Source: Intrasporangium oryzae NRRL B-24470
Lineage (GTDB): Bacteria; Actinomycetota; Actinomycetes; Actinomycetales; Dermatophilaceae
Direction of reading: 5' to 3'
NCBI RefSeq assembly: GCF_000576595.1
Contig: NZ_AWSA01000007.1
Coordinates: 1 to 64,000, forward strand
Length of the DNA: 64,000 nt
The notes beneath the pieces are model-generated. The model saw nothing but the letters and a program-made list of their open reading frames with translations. It made no database searches and was not told the origin of the DNA. This document shows positions 1 to 8,859 of this stretch, piece after piece. The translations under genes were made by a program, and so were the position numbers. Within the stretch, counting starts at the first letter, position 1, and each line of letters begins with the position of its first letter.

Positions 1-412
1 CCCGCCAGCCACCACCAGTCAAAATCCGTGACCCGCTCTCAGAGCGACCGAACTTGAACCCACCGGTGTCAGCGGGGACCCACAGGATACCTGCCGCCAC
101 GCAGTGGTGGCAAGTCCGGTGGGATCCAGCCCCGGGCCGGCCTACTTCGCTTGCGATTCACTCGCGAGCAGTGGCGTCCGCTTCCCTGTCGGGCTGACGA
201 AGAGAACAGTAGCCCGGACCGGGCGACCAGGCCGAATCGGGCATCCCGCGGCACTTCCCCTCCCCTCCCGAGTCACCTCTCCGAGCCCCGCCGGCCCCCG
301 TCTCGCCGTCCCGCCGGCCCCCGTCTCGCCGTCCCGCCGTCTCGCCGTCGCGCCGGCCGACGACATGACGCCGGCCCACATCACCGCCTGGGCGTGACCG
401 ACGACCGCGACG
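1..412. other. Non-coding stretch at window edge
   Basis: No convincing gene. Open frames here lack a start with a ribosome site and do not resemble known proteins. It lies downstream of the leftward nucleoside operon, so it may hold that operon's 3' end. The only clear structure is the short tandem repeat at 291-352, annotated separately. Confidence 0.5.
291..352. repeat. 23-bp tandem repeat, two full copies and a truncated third
   Basis: A 23-bp C-rich unit (core GTCTCGCCGTCCCG) occurs at 291-313 and again without mismatch at 314-336. A shortened third copy lacking the GGCCC part follows at 337-352. It sits outside any gene. It may be simple slippage-generated sequence; no function is implied. 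Confidence 0.7.
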
Positions 413-1702
413 TCAGGAGACCCGCTCGATGACGATGGGAGGAAGGGCGGGTCTCGACCCCTCGGGAGCAATGGTGAAGCCGCCCTCGAGGGCCTCGAGC
501 GCTCGGTCGAACCGCTCCGGCGTATCGGTGTGCAGCGTGAGCAGCGGCTCCCCGCCGCGGACCGTCGCGCCGGGCTTGGAGTGGATCTCCACGCCCGCCC
601 CCGCCTGGACCGGGTCCTCCTTGCGGGCCCGTCCGGCGCCGAGCCGCCACGCGGCGACTCCCACCGCGAGGGCGTCGAGCTCGACGAGAACCCCGTCGGC
701 GGGCGCGAGGACGTGGTGGGTCTCCTTCGCCACCGGCAGCGGTGCGTCCGGGTCGCCGCCCTGGGCCCGGATCATCCGCCGCCACACGTCCATCGCGCGT
801 CCGTCGGCGAGGACGTCCGCGGGGTCGACGTCGTCACGGCCCGCGCCGGCCACCATCTCGCGGGCGAGAGCAAGGGTGAGCTCGACGACGTCCGGCGGGC
901 CGCCGCCCTCGAGCACCTCGACCGACTCGCGCACCTCGAGGGCGTTGCCCGCGGTGAGCCCGAGCGGCGTCTGCATGTTGGTCAGCAGGGCCACGGTGTG
1001 CACCCCCGCATCGGTCCCGAGCCGCACCATCGTCTGGGCCAGCTCACGCGCCTGGTCGAGCTCCTTCATGAAGGCCCCGGAGCCGACCTTGACGTCGAGC
1101 ACGAGGGAGCCGGTGCCCTCGGCGATCTTCTTGCTCATGATGGAGGTCGCGATGAGCGGGACGCACGACACGGTCCCGGTCACGTCGCGCAGGGCGTAGA
1201 GCTTCTTGTCGGCCGGAGCGAGCCCCGACCCAGCGGCACAGATCACGGCGCCGACATCCTCGAGCTGGGCGAGCATCTCCTCGTTGGTCAGGGACGCCCG
1301 CCAGCCCGGGATCGACTCGAGCTTGTCGAGGGTCCCGCCGGTGTGTCCCAGCCCCCGGCCCGACAGCTGCGGCACGGCCACCCCGCACGCCGCCACGATC
1401 GGCGCGAGCGGGAGGGTGATCTTGTCGCCGACGCCACCCGTCGAGTGCTTGTCACTCGTGGGGCGTGACAACCCCGAGAAGTCGAGCCGCTCCCCCGACC
1501 GGATCATCGCGTCGGCCCACCGCGCGATCTCGCGGGCGTTCATCCCGTTGAGGTAGATCGCCATCGCGAGGGCGGACATCTGCTCCTCGGCGACGACCCC
1601 CCGGGTGTACGCGTCGATCACCCAGTCGATCTGGGCGTCGGACAGCTCGTGGCGGTCTCGCTTGGCGGAAATGACGTCGACGGCATCGAAGGCTTCGCTC
1701 AC
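413..1702 (-). CDS. deoA: Thymidine phosphorylase
   Basis: This gene encodes a 429-residue cytoplasmic pyrimidine-nucleoside phosphorylase that splits thymidine or deoxyuridine with phosphate to base and deoxyribose-1-phosphate. The family signature SGRGLGHTGGTLDKLE is at about residues 114-129 and the phosphate-site KHSTGGVGDK at about 85-94. Length matches bacterial DeoA. The GTG start gives VSEAFDAVDVI; upstream in-frame sequence belongs to the overlapping cdd reading. It is last in a leftward operon after cdd (41-bp gap) and the nucleoside ABC transporter, so its substrate is probably imported nucleoside. Confidence 0.95.
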   Translation of the reverse strand: MSEAFDAVDVISAKRDRHELSDAQIDWVIDAYTRGVVAEEQMSALAMAIYLNGMNAREIARWADAMIRSGERLDFSGLSRPTSDKHSTGGVGDKITLPLAPIVAACGVAVPQLSGRGLGHTGGTLDKLESIPGWRASLTNEEMLAQLEDVGAVICAAGSGLAPADKKLYALRDVTGTVSCVPLIATSIMSKKIAEGTGSLVLDVKVGSGAFMKELDQARELAQTMVRLGTDAGVHTVALLTNMQTPLGLTAGNALEVRESVEVLEGGGPPDVVELTLALAREMVAGAGRDDVDPADVLADGRAMDVWRRMIRAQGGDPDAPLPVAKETHHVLAPADGVLVELDALAVGVAAWRLGAGRARKEDPVQAGAGVEIHSKPGATVRGGEPLLTLHTDTPERFDRALEALEGGFTIAPEGSRPALPPIVIERVS

Positions 1703-1743
1703 CGGACCATCATGTCCCAGCCCCGCGGCATACGCGGGAGGGT

Positions 1744-2193
1744 TCAGCGCTCGGCGTGGTCGAGGTCGGCCGAACCGAAGGCCTGCGGGAGGACGTCGGC
1801 CATGGTGAGGACGCCTTCGGGCGTCATGAGCAGGCACGACGGCCCGCCGTTCTCCCAGAGGAGCTGTCGGCACCGGCCGCACGGCATGAGCGACTTCCCG
1901 TCGCCGCCGACGCAGAAGACGGCGACGAGTCGTCCGCCGCCCGTCGCGTGCAGCTCGGACACCATGCCGCACTCGGCGCACAGCCCGACGCCATAGGCGG
2001 CGTTCTCGACGTTGCACCCCGCGACGACCCTGCCGTCGTCGACGAGGCCCGCGACGCCCACCGGGAAGTGCGAGTAGGGCGCGTACGCACGCTCCATGAG
2101 CTCGACCGCCCGGAGCCGGAGCGCCTCCCAGTCGACGGTATGCCGCTCACCGGGCTCAGCGGCATACCGTCCCTCGGCGTCGGCGGCGGACAC
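1744..2193 (-). CDS. cdd: Cytidine deaminase
   Basis: The 149-residue protein deaminates cytidine and deoxycytidine to uridine and deoxyuridine. It has the zinc site of the homotetrameric class: CAE at residues 72-74 and PCGRC with Cys105 and Cys108. NVENAAYG is the nucleoside-binding stretch. The GTG start overlaps the upstream permease stop by one base (TAGTG). The conserved fold begins near residue 22 (WEALRLRAVELM). Residues 8-20 are a non-conserved extension encoded by a 14-bp-arm palindrome, see the hairpin entry. It feeds deoA directly downstream. Confidence 0.95.
   Translation of the reverse strand: MSAADAEGRYAAEPGERHTVDWEALRLRAVELMERAYAPYSHFPVGVAGLVDDGRVVAGCNVENAAYGVGLCAECGMVSELHATGGGRLVAVFCVGGDGKSLMPCGRCRQLLWENGGPSCLLMTPEGVLTMADVLPQAFGSADLDHAER
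2134..2171. repeat. Perfect 14-bp inverted repeat inside cdd
   Basis: GACGGTATGCCGCT (2134-2147) and its exact reverse complement (2158-2171) flank a 10-base loop. The palindrome carries the window-wide octamer GTATGCCG once in each arm. It encodes residues 8-20 of the cytidine deaminase, exactly the poorly conserved N-terminal extension. This looks like a palindromic element tolerated in frame. As mRNA it would form a strong stem about 20 nt into the cdd message. Confidence 0.85.
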
Positions 2194-3461
2194 TAGTGGC
2201 CCTCCCCCTTGCGGTAGATCTGGCCGTCGGCGGCGGGCATCCGCAGCCGTTGGGAAGCGAACGCGAGCACGAGCAGGGTCGTGACGTAGGGGGTCGTGCT
2301 CGAGAGCTCGGGCGGCACGATGTCGGTCAGGGCGTACCACGTGCCGACGAGGGAGCCGACGATCACGGCCACGACGCCCTGCGCGAGGCGGCCCCGCCGG
2401 ACGACCTGCCAGACACCGATCCCGATGAGCAGGACGGCGAGGAGCAGGAGGAAGGCGTGGACAGTCGTCCCGCCGCCGCGCAGCTGTGCGGCGTCGGTGT
2501 AGCCGAAGAGAACCGAGCCGGCGAGGAGCCCACCCGGCCGCCAGTTGCCGAAGATCATCGCCGCGAGGCCGATGTAGCCGCGGCCACCGGTCTGGCCGTC
2601 ACGGAAGAGGTTGGCCGCGACGAGGGCGAGGAAGCCGCCGCCGAGACCGGCGAGCCCGCCGGAGATGAGGACGGCGACGAACTTGTAGCGCAGGACGTTG
2701 ACGCCGAGGGACTCGGCCGCCACGGGCGACTCGCCCACCGAACGCAGGCGAAGACCGAACGCAGAGCGCCAGAGGATGTAGAACGTCGCGATGAAGAGCA
2801 GGACCGCGAGGATCGTCACGACCGAGACGTCGGTGCAGAAGGCGCGCAGCACTCCGGCGAGGTCGGAGATGAAGAAGATGTGCTTCTGCTCGATCTCGTA
2901 GAGCGCGTCGGACAGGCCCGGGATGCTGAACGTCGGCAGCTCGTCGAGCGGCGGCGACTGGGTCGGACCACCGCCGGGAAGGGTGCTGAAGAACCGGACC
3001 GAGAGGTACTTCGCGAAGCCGAGCGCCACGATGTTGAGGGCGACACCGGAGACGATGTGGTCGACCCCGAAGGTCACCGTCGCGATGGCGTGGATCAAGG
3101 CGCCGAGCATGCCACCGATGACCGCGCCGACGAGCCCCATCCACGGCCCGAGGTGGTAGCCGAGGAACCCCGCACCCCACGTGCCGAGGATCATCATGCC
3201 CTCGAGGCCGATGTTGACCACGCCGGCTCGCTCGGACCAGAGGCCACCGAGACCGGCCAGGGCGATGGGCACGGCGAGGCCGAAGGCGGCGATGAGCAGC
3301 CCGGACGAGTCGACGTCCTGGGCGCCGGTCACGACGCGGAGCACCGAGAGCACGAACACGCCGCCGAGCCCGACCCCGACCCACTGCAACGGGCTCAGAC
3401 GGAGCCGACGCGGTGCGGCCACCACCCTCTCGCTCCCGACCTTGAGATCGGCGGCGCTCAT
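2193..3461 (-). CDS. Nucleoside ABC transporter permease (BPD_transp_2 type, second)
   Basis: This 422-residue integral membrane permease belongs to the family of ribose, branched-chain amino acid and nucleoside importers (YufQ/NupC-like). It has about nine to ten hydrophobic helices. The characteristic ERAGVVNIGLEGMMILG motif near residue 80 matches the nucleoside-type subfamily. The ATG overlaps the stop of the preceding permease (ATGA), so the two are translationally coupled. It would form the heterodimeric channel with the product of 3458-4576. A C-terminal extra hydrophobic block (about 340-400) is unusual but common in actinobacterial members. Confidence 0.88.
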   Translation of the reverse strand: MSAADLKVGSERVVAAPRRLRLSPLQWVGVGLGGVFVLSVLRVVTGAQDVDSSGLLIAAFGLAVPIALAGLGGLWSERAGVVNIGLEGMMILGTWGAGFLGYHLGPWMGLVGAVIGGMLGALIHAIATVTFGVDHIVSGVALNIVALGFAKYLSVRFFSTLPGGGPTQSPPLDELPTFSIPGLSDALYEIEQKHIFFISDLAGVLRAFCTDVSVVTILAVLLFIATFYILWRSAFGLRLRSVGESPVAAESLGVNVLRYKFVAVLISGGLAGLGGGFLALVAANLFRDGQTGGRGYIGLAAMIFGNWRPGGLLAGSVLFGYTDAAQLRGGGTTVHAFLLLLAVLLIGIGVWQVVRRGRLAQGVVAVIVGSLVGTWYALTDIVPPELSSTTPYVTTLLVLAFASQRLRMPAADGQIYRKGEGH

Positions 3462-4576
3462 GCGCGTGCTCCTTCCACGGACGGGGCGTCAGGTGACACC
3501 GCTGAGAGCTCTCTCGCCACGCGCTGCTGCTCGAGGCGGACGTCGGCCCGGCGGATCAGCTCGTAGGCGATGACGACGGCGAAGAGGATGACGCCCTGGA
3601 TGATGAAGACGACCTCCGAGGCGACCCCTGCGCGGATCTGCAGGGCGTTGCTCTGGACGTCGAGGAACGACCAGAGCAGGGCCGCGAAGGCAATGCCGAC
3701 CGGGTGGTTGCGCCCGAGCAGGGCGATGCCGATGCCGGCGAAGCCGAGACCCGCCTGGAAGGTCGTGCCGTAGTTGTGGTCCTGCCCGAAGAGCAGCGGC
3801 ATACCGATGAGACCGGCCAGGGCTCCCGAGGCGACCATCGTCGTGACGACCATGCGCGGCACCTTGACGCCGCTCGCGACGGCGGCGGTCTCGGACCGCC
3901 CGGTGGCGCGCAGGTCGAAGCCGAACCGCGTCTTGCCGATGATGAACCAGTAGGCGGAGCCGACGAGGATGGCGAGCAGGAGCAGCGTGTAGACCTTGTT
4001 GGCCGCGCCGGGGATGAGCGACAGGCCGTCGAGCTGCGAGGACTCGGGGATCGGCTTGGTCGTGATCGTGTTGCTGCCCGGTTGCTTGACCGCGACCTTG
4101 AGCAGCAGCCACTGGACGACACCGGTCGCGATGGCGTTGAGCATGATCGTGCTGATGACCTCGGAGATGCCGCGCTTGACCTTGAGGTAGGCGGCGATGC
4201 TCGCCCACAGGCCTCCGGCGATCATCGCGACGATGATCGTGAGGATGACGTTGACCGGGCCCGGGAACCACGCCTGCCCGGCGAAGAGGGCGCCCGCGAA
4301 GGCGGCGACGCGGTACTGGCCGTCGACCCCGATGTTGAAGAGGTTCATCCGGAAGCCGACGGCGACGGCCACGGCCGAGAGGTAGTAGACGGTGGCGCCG
4401 TTGACGATCTGGACGAACTGGCGCGGCTTGGGCGCCGACAGGATGGTCTGCCAGACCTCGACGACGGGGTCGCCGAACGCGAGGAGGATCACCGAGGTGA
4501 CGACGAACGCGACGATGAGCGCCAGGGCGGGCGCTGCGATCGCGAGGAGCGCCTTGCGGGGGCTGAAGGTGCTCAT
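3458..4576 (-). CDS. Nucleoside ABC transporter permease (BPD_transp_2 type, first)
   Basis: This 372-residue membrane permease resembles YufP/NupB. It has a hydrophobic N-terminal helix (AAPALALIVAFVVTSVILLAF) and the subfamily motif GFRMNLFNIGVDGQYRVAAF at about 73-92. About eight to nine helices are visible. It overlaps the ATPase stop (ATGA) upstream and the second permease start downstream. Paired with the BmpA-type lipoprotein and the two-domain ATPase, it most likely imports purine and/or pyrimidine nucleosides. The exact substrate is inferred from cdd and deoA in the same operon. Confidence 0.88.
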   Translation of the reverse strand: MSTFSPRKALLAIAAPALALIVAFVVTSVILLAFGDPVVEVWQTILSAPKPRQFVQIVNGATVYYLSAVAVAVGFRMNLFNIGVDGQYRVAAFAGALFAGQAWFPGPVNVILTIIVAMIAGGLWASIAAYLKVKRGISEVISTIMLNAIATGVVQWLLLKVAVKQPGSNTITTKPIPESSQLDGLSLIPGAANKVYTLLLLAILVGSAYWFIIGKTRFGFDLRATGRSETAAVASGVKVPRMVVTTMVASGALAGLIGMPLLFGQDHNYGTTFQAGLGFAGIGIALLGRNHPVGIAFAALLWSFLDVQSNALQIRAGVASEVVFIIQGVILFAVVIAYELIRRADVRLEQQRVARELSAVSPDAPSVEGARA

Positions 4577-6246
4577 CGGGACTCCCCCGCTCCGTCGTGG
4601 TCGGTCGGGTCGGCGGACGCACCGGTCATCGCCGCTCCGAGGTCCTCTGCGGTCACTGTGTCGGGGTCGAAGGTGCCGGTGAGGCGCCCGCGGAGGATGA
4701 CCTCGATCGTGTCGGACAGGCCGATCAGCTCCTCGAGGTCGGCGGAGATGAGCAGGACGGCGAGACCGTCACGGCGCGCCTGCCGGATGATGTCCCAGAT
4801 GCTCGCCTGCGCACCGACGTCGACGCCGCGCGTCGGGTGGGCGGCGACGAGCACCTTCGGCTCGTGGCTCATCTCGCGCCCGACGATGAGCTTCTGCTGG
4901 TTGCCGCCCGAGAGCGAGCCGGCCTTGACGTTGATCGACGGGGTGCGGACGTCGTACTCCTTGACGATCCGCTCGGTGTCGGCCTTGGCTCCGGCCGCGT
5001 CGATGATGAACCCCTTGACGTTGGGCGTCTCGGTCTGGTGTCCGAGGATGCGGTTCTCCCAGAGCGGCGCCTCGAGCAGGAGGGCGTGGCGCTGGCGGTC
5101 CTCGGGGATGTAGGCGACGCCCGCCTCGCGGATCTCGCGGGTCTGCCAGTCGGAGATGTCGGTGTCGCCGAGATAGACGCGCCCGGCCGTGGGCTCGCGC
5201 ATCCCCATGATCACCTCGACGAGCTCGGCCTGGCCGTTGCCCTCGACGCCGGCGATGCCGAGGACCTCACCGGCATGGATCGTCAGCGAGATGCCGTCGA
5301 GGACGTTGCGGCCCTCAGCGGCGCTACCGAGGACGATGTCCTCGGTCCGCAGGACCACCCGGTCCGTGACGGTCGACTCCTCGGTCTGCGGCGTCGGCAG
5401 CTCGGCGCCGACCATGAGCTCGGCCAGCTGGCGGGCGTTGACCGACTTGGGGTCGACGGTGTCGATCGTCGTGCCGCGGCGGATGACGGTGATCGAGTCG
5501 GCGACGGACAGGACCTCGTCGAGCTTGTGCGAGATGAACAGGACGGTGAGGCCCTCGGACTTGAGCTCGCGGAGGTTGTCGAAGAGCTCGTCGACCTCCT
5601 GCGGGACGAGGACGGCGGTCGGCTCGTCGAGGATGATGATCTTGGCCCCTCGGTAGAGGACCTTGAGGATCTCGATGCGCTGGCGGGCGCCCACCCCGAG
5701 GTCGGCCACGAGGGCGTCGGGGTCGACGTCGAGGCCGTAGTCGTCGGACAGGCGCTTGATCTCCCGTCGGGCGCCGTCGCCGATGCCGTGCAGGCTCTCG
5801 GCGCCGAGCACGACGTTCTCGAGGACGGTGAAGTTGTCGGCGAGCTGGAAGTGCTGGAACACCATGCCGATGCCCTCGGCGATGGCGTCGGACGGCGAGT
5901 GGAGGTGGACCTCCTTGCCGTCGACGCGGATGGTGCCCTCGTCGGGGCGCTGCACGCCGTAGAGGATCTTCATCAGCGTCGACTTGCCGGCGCCGTTCTC
6001 ACCGACGATGGCGTGGACGGTGCCTCTCTTCACCGAGAAGACGATGTCCTTGTTGGCCACGACGCCGGGGAAGCGCTTCGTGATGCCTTCCAGCTCGACC
6101 GCGTACTCGGCTCCCCCCAGGGTGGCCGGTCGCTCAGGCGCGGGTGCAGTGATGGCGACAACTCCTCGTCCGGGCCCGGAGGCCGGGCTCCGGGCAGCAG
6201 GTGGTGCAGGCAGGTGCCGGTCGTGCCGTGACCGCGCGGCGCTCAC
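4573..6246 (-). CDS. Nucleoside ABC transporter ATP-binding protein, two ABC domains
   Basis: This protein is a tandem ATPase like YufO/NupA/RbsA. Domain 1 has Walker A GENGAGKST, signature LGVGARQRIEIL and Walker B IIILDEPTAVL. Domain 2 has a degenerate Walker A (GVEGNGQAEL), an intact LSGGNQQK signature and Walker B KVLVAAHPTRG. One catalytic and one degenerate site is normal for this family. The start is uncertain. GTG at 6246 gives 557 residues but no clear ribosome site. Homologs usually begin near the ITAPAPERP region, where GGAG lies 8 nt before an ATC codon at 6153. ATGA coupling to the permease downstream. Confidence 0.88.
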   Translation of the reverse strand: MSAARSRHDRHLPAPPAARSPASGPGRGVVAITAPAPERPATLGGAEYAVELEGITKRFPGVVANKDIVFSVKRGTVHAIVGENGAGKSTLMKILYGVQRPDEGTIRVDGKEVHLHSPSDAIAEGIGMVFQHFQLADNFTVLENVVLGAESLHGIGDGARREIKRLSDDYGLDVDPDALVADLGVGARQRIEILKVLYRGAKIIILDEPTAVLVPQEVDELFDNLRELKSEGLTVLFISHKLDEVLSVADSITVIRRGTTIDTVDPKSVNARQLAELMVGAELPTPQTEESTVTDRVVLRTEDIVLGSAAEGRNVLDGISLTIHAGEVLGIAGVEGNGQAELVEVIMGMREPTAGRVYLGDTDISDWQTREIREAGVAYIPEDRQRHALLLEAPLWENRILGHQTETPNVKGFIIDAAGAKADTERIVKEYDVRTPSINVKAGSLSGGNQQKLIVGREMSHEPKVLVAAHPTRGVDVGAQASIWDIIRQARRDGLAVLLISADLEELIGLSDTIEVILRGRLTGTFDPDTVTAEDLGAAMTGASADPTDHDGAGESR

Positions 6247-6348
6247 GATACGGCCGATGCTGCCGGGGACGAACACGGCCCGCGACGACGCTACCGCGCC
6301 GCACGGGCCGTGTCTGCCCACTCAGGGATTAAACGTGGTGCGTGTCGA

Positions 6349-7413
6349 TCACGGCTTGGTCGGGACCGTGATCTGGCCCGAGATGATCTTCGCCTTGTAG
6401 TCGTCGAGCTTGGCCTTGATGTCGTCGACCTTGCCACCGGTGGTCGCGTAGTCGACACCGCCGGCCTTGAGGTCGTAGACCTTGTTGCCCGTGATGTCCT
6501 TGCCCTCGGAGCCGGACTTGAGGAAGTCGTAGACCGCGACGTCGACCTTCTTGATCATCGACGTGAGGATGACGTCACGCACGTCGGGCGTGGCCGTCAG
6601 GGCCTGGTCGGAGTCGACACCGATCGCGAGCTTGCCCGCGGCCTTGGCGGCGGTGAAGACACCGCTGCCCGAGCCACCGGCGGCGTGGTAGACGACGTCG
6701 GCGCCACCCTGGTAAAGGCCCTCGGCGGCCGTCTTGCCCTTGGCCGGGTCGTTGAAGCCGGAGAAGTCCGGCGGCTGCGAGAGGTACTGGCTCTTGACGA
6801 CGATCGAGGGGTTGGCGGCCTTGGCGCCCGCGATGTAGCCCGCCTCGAACTTCTTGATGAGGTCGGTCGCGACACCGCCGACGAAGCCGACCGTGTTGGT
6901 CTTGCTCTTGAGGGCGGCCGCGGCGCCGACGAGGAACGAGCCCTGCTCCTCGGCGAAGGTCAGCTGGGCGACGTTGGGGCCGGCCGAGTCGGCGGACGCG
7001 TCGTCGATGATGGCGAAGTGGACCTCGGGGTTGGCCTTGGCGACCGCGCCGATGGCCTTCGCGTAGGCGAAGCCGACACCGATGACGTGGGTCGCGCCGG
7101 CGTCGACGAACTGCTGGAGGCGCTCCTCGGTCGCGGCCTCGCTCTCGCCGTTGACCTGCGTGGCCTCCTTGTACGTGATGCCGAGGTCGGCCTTGGCCTT
7201 GTCGAGCCCGACTGCGGCGGAGGCGTTGAAGGACTGGTCCCCTCGGCCACCGACGCCGTAGGCGATGCCGACGACGATCTTCTTACCGGCAGCGGCGCTG
7301 CTCGAACCGCCGGCGGAGGTGCTGCTCGACCCGGACGTGTCGTTGCTGCTGCAGGCCGCGAGACCGAGCGCAGCAGCCGCGACGACGGCCGCGACCTTGG
7401 TTGCGTGACGCAA
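6349..7413 (-). CDS. BMP-family nucleoside-binding lipoprotein
   Basis: This is the substrate-binding component of the nucleoside importer (BmpA/TmpC/NupN-like, 354 residues). A TTG start at 7413 is chosen because AAGGAG sits 6 nt upstream. It gives a short basic N-terminus, a hydrophobic stretch (VAAVVAAAALGLAAC) and a lipobox LAAC, so it is exported and lipidated. A Ser/Gly/Ala-rich linker precedes the fold starting KKIVVGIAYGVGGRGDQSFN, typical of Bmp proteins. It is first in the operon, followed by about 100 bp before the ATPase. That gap may allow higher expression of the binding protein. Confidence 0.9.
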   Translation of the reverse strand: MRHATKVAAVVAAAALGLAACSSNDTSGSSSTSAGGSSSAAAGKKIVVGIAYGVGGRGDQSFNASAAVGLDKAKADLGITYKEATQVNGESEAATEERLQQFVDAGATHVIGVGFAYAKAIGAVAKANPEVHFAIIDDASADSAGPNVAQLTFAEEQGSFLVGAAAALKSKTNTVGFVGGVATDLIKKFEAGYIAGAKAANPSIVVKSQYLSQPPDFSGFNDPAKGKTAAEGLYQGGADVVYHAAGGSGSGVFTAAKAAGKLAIGVDSDQALTATPDVRDVILTSMIKKVDVAVYDFLKSGSEGKDITGNKVYDLKAGGVDYATTGGKVDDIKAKLDDYKAKIISGQITVPTKP

Positions 7414-7469
7414 AGGAGTGCTCCTTAAATTCCGAGGGGCCGACGACGACATCGGCCCACTGGCATCGC

Positions 7470-7475
7470 ACTCTA
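7470..7475 (-). promoter_or_regulatory. Probable -10 element for the nucleoside operon
   Basis: On the minus strand TAGAGT matches the actinobacterial TANNNT -10 consensus. It lies about 56 bp upstream of the TTG start of the lipoprotein gene, leaving a leader of about 50 nt with a strong AAGGAG. No good -35 hexamer was recognised. Confidence 0.4.
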
Positions 7476-7525
7476 GACCCCGCTACAGCAGGATCTGCGT
7501 GGGTTCGCCGTTCGCACAGGAAGTG

Positions 7526-8770
7526 TTACCGATCCGCGACCGCGCTGAGACTCGGAGCAGGTCCGAGCCCCTGCTCCGAGGCCCACTGGGCGGCCGACGC
7601 GATGACGCAGCCGGCCAAGGTGCGGGCTCCGATCGCGATCGCTCCCTCGTCGATGACGAGGTCACCGCGGTGCAGGTCGAACGTCGGACCGCCGACGGTC
7701 CGGGTGCCGAGGCGGGCCATCGCGCCCGGGACGTGGGTGAGGTACCAGGCGAAGTCCTCGCCGCCGAGGGACTGCGGCGTCGACGCCACGTGGGCTCCCG
7801 CTCCGGTCACGGCCGACGCGAGCGCATCGATGCAGCTCGCGTCGTTGACGACAGGAGGGACCCCCTTGACGATCGAGACCTCCGCGGTGACGGCATACGG
7901 GCGGACGACCTCGTGGACGACGCCCTCGAGAAGGCGCTCGACGCCCTCCCAGATCCCCGCGTCGAGCATGCGCAGGGTGCCGGTGGCCTTGCCGGAGGAC
8001 GGGATGACGTTGTGGGCGCCGCCGGAGTGGACCGAGCCCCAGACGAGGGCCGCACCGGCGCGGGGGTCGAGGCGTCGCGACAGGACCGCGGGGACGTCGG
8101 TGACGACCTTCGCGAGGGCATAGGTGAGGTCCTGTGTCAGGTGGGGGCGCGACGTGTGGCCGCCGCGGCCGCTCAGGGTGACCTCGACCTGGTCGGCGGC
8201 CGCCGTGATCGGGCCGACGCGCAGGCCGACCTCGCCGACGTCGAGGGTGGGGTCGCAGTGCAGGGCGAAGATCCGCTCCACGTCGGCGAGGCCGTCCTGG
8301 GCGACGACGTCCTCGGCGCCTCCGGGCATGACCTCCTCGGCCGGCTGGAAGACGAGCCGGGCCCGGGTGCCCGTCGCGCGGAGCAGCTCCTCGATCGACT
8401 TCAGGGCGAGCGCCGCCCCCACGAGGGCCGTCGTGTGGACGTCGTGGCCGCACGAGTGGCTGATCCCGTCGGTCCTCGACGCGAACTCGAGCCCGGTCTG
8501 CTCGCGGATCGGCAGCGCGTCGATGTCGGCGCGCAGGGCGATCGTGTGCGCAGGTTCGGCGGCGCCGATGTCGGCGACCAGCCCCGTGCCGCGCAGGCGG
8601 CGGACGGCGATACCGGCGGCTTCGAGCCGCGCGGCAAGCAGGTCGGTCGTGCGCACCTCACCGCGCCCGAGCTCGGGGTGTGCGTGGAGGTCCCGCCGGA
8701 GCGCCACGAGCTCGTCCACGTGTCCGGAGACGGAGCGGGCGATGGCGTCGAACGGGAGGGAGGGTGTCAC
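7526..8770 (-). CDS. M20 family amidohydrolase (hippurate hydrolase-like)
   Basis: This 414-residue cytoplasmic metallopeptidase-fold hydrolase of the M20D type cleaves an N-acyl or amide bond; the substrate is unknown. Metal-binding motifs are visible: LRRDLHAHPELG near the N-terminus, RADIDALP, SHSCGHDVHTT (CGHDxH), FQPAEEV and GGEDFAWY near the C-terminus. The dimerisation insert contains RGGHTSRPH. The GTG start at 8770 lies 9 nt after a minus-strand TAGACT, suggesting a near-leaderless message. It reads toward the nucleoside operon but has its own promoter, so a role in nucleoside breakdown is only a guess. Confidence 0.88.
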   Translation of the reverse strand: MTPSLPFDAIARSVSGHVDELVALRRDLHAHPELGRGEVRTTDLLAARLEAAGIAVRRLRGTGLVADIGAAEPAHTIALRADIDALPIREQTGLEFASRTDGISHSCGHDVHTTALVGAALALKSIEELLRATGTRARLVFQPAEEVMPGGAEDVVAQDGLADVERIFALHCDPTLDVGEVGLRVGPITAAADQVEVTLSGRGGHTSRPHLTQDLTYALAKVVTDVPAVLSRRLDPRAGAALVWGSVHSGGAHNVIPSSGKATGTLRMLDAGIWEGVERLLEGVVHEVVRPYAVTAEVSIVKGVPPVVNDASCIDALASAVTGAGAHVASTPQSLGGEDFAWYLTHVPGAMARLGTRTVGGPTFDLHRGDLVIDEGAIAIGARTLAGCVIASAAQWASEQGLGPAPSLSAVADR

Positions 8771-8859
8771 GAGTATCGGAGTCTAGCGAGAGGATGTCGG
8801 CGGGCCGTCGTGGCCACGACACCCGGGAAGAGCGGGCCACCCACGGGAGAGGAGACGAG

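Noticed and set aside
30-120. Possible tRNA on the minus strand because of GGGTTCAAGT at 61-52
   Set aside because: No pairing T-stem, anticodon arm or acceptor stem could be built around it.
291-352. CRISPR-like or regulatory repeat
   Set aside because: Only two full copies with no spacers; simple tandem duplication explains it.
2196-3566. 456-residue plus-strand frame over the nucleoside permease
   Set aside because: Shadow of the minus-strand permease genes, which show clear helices and family motifs.
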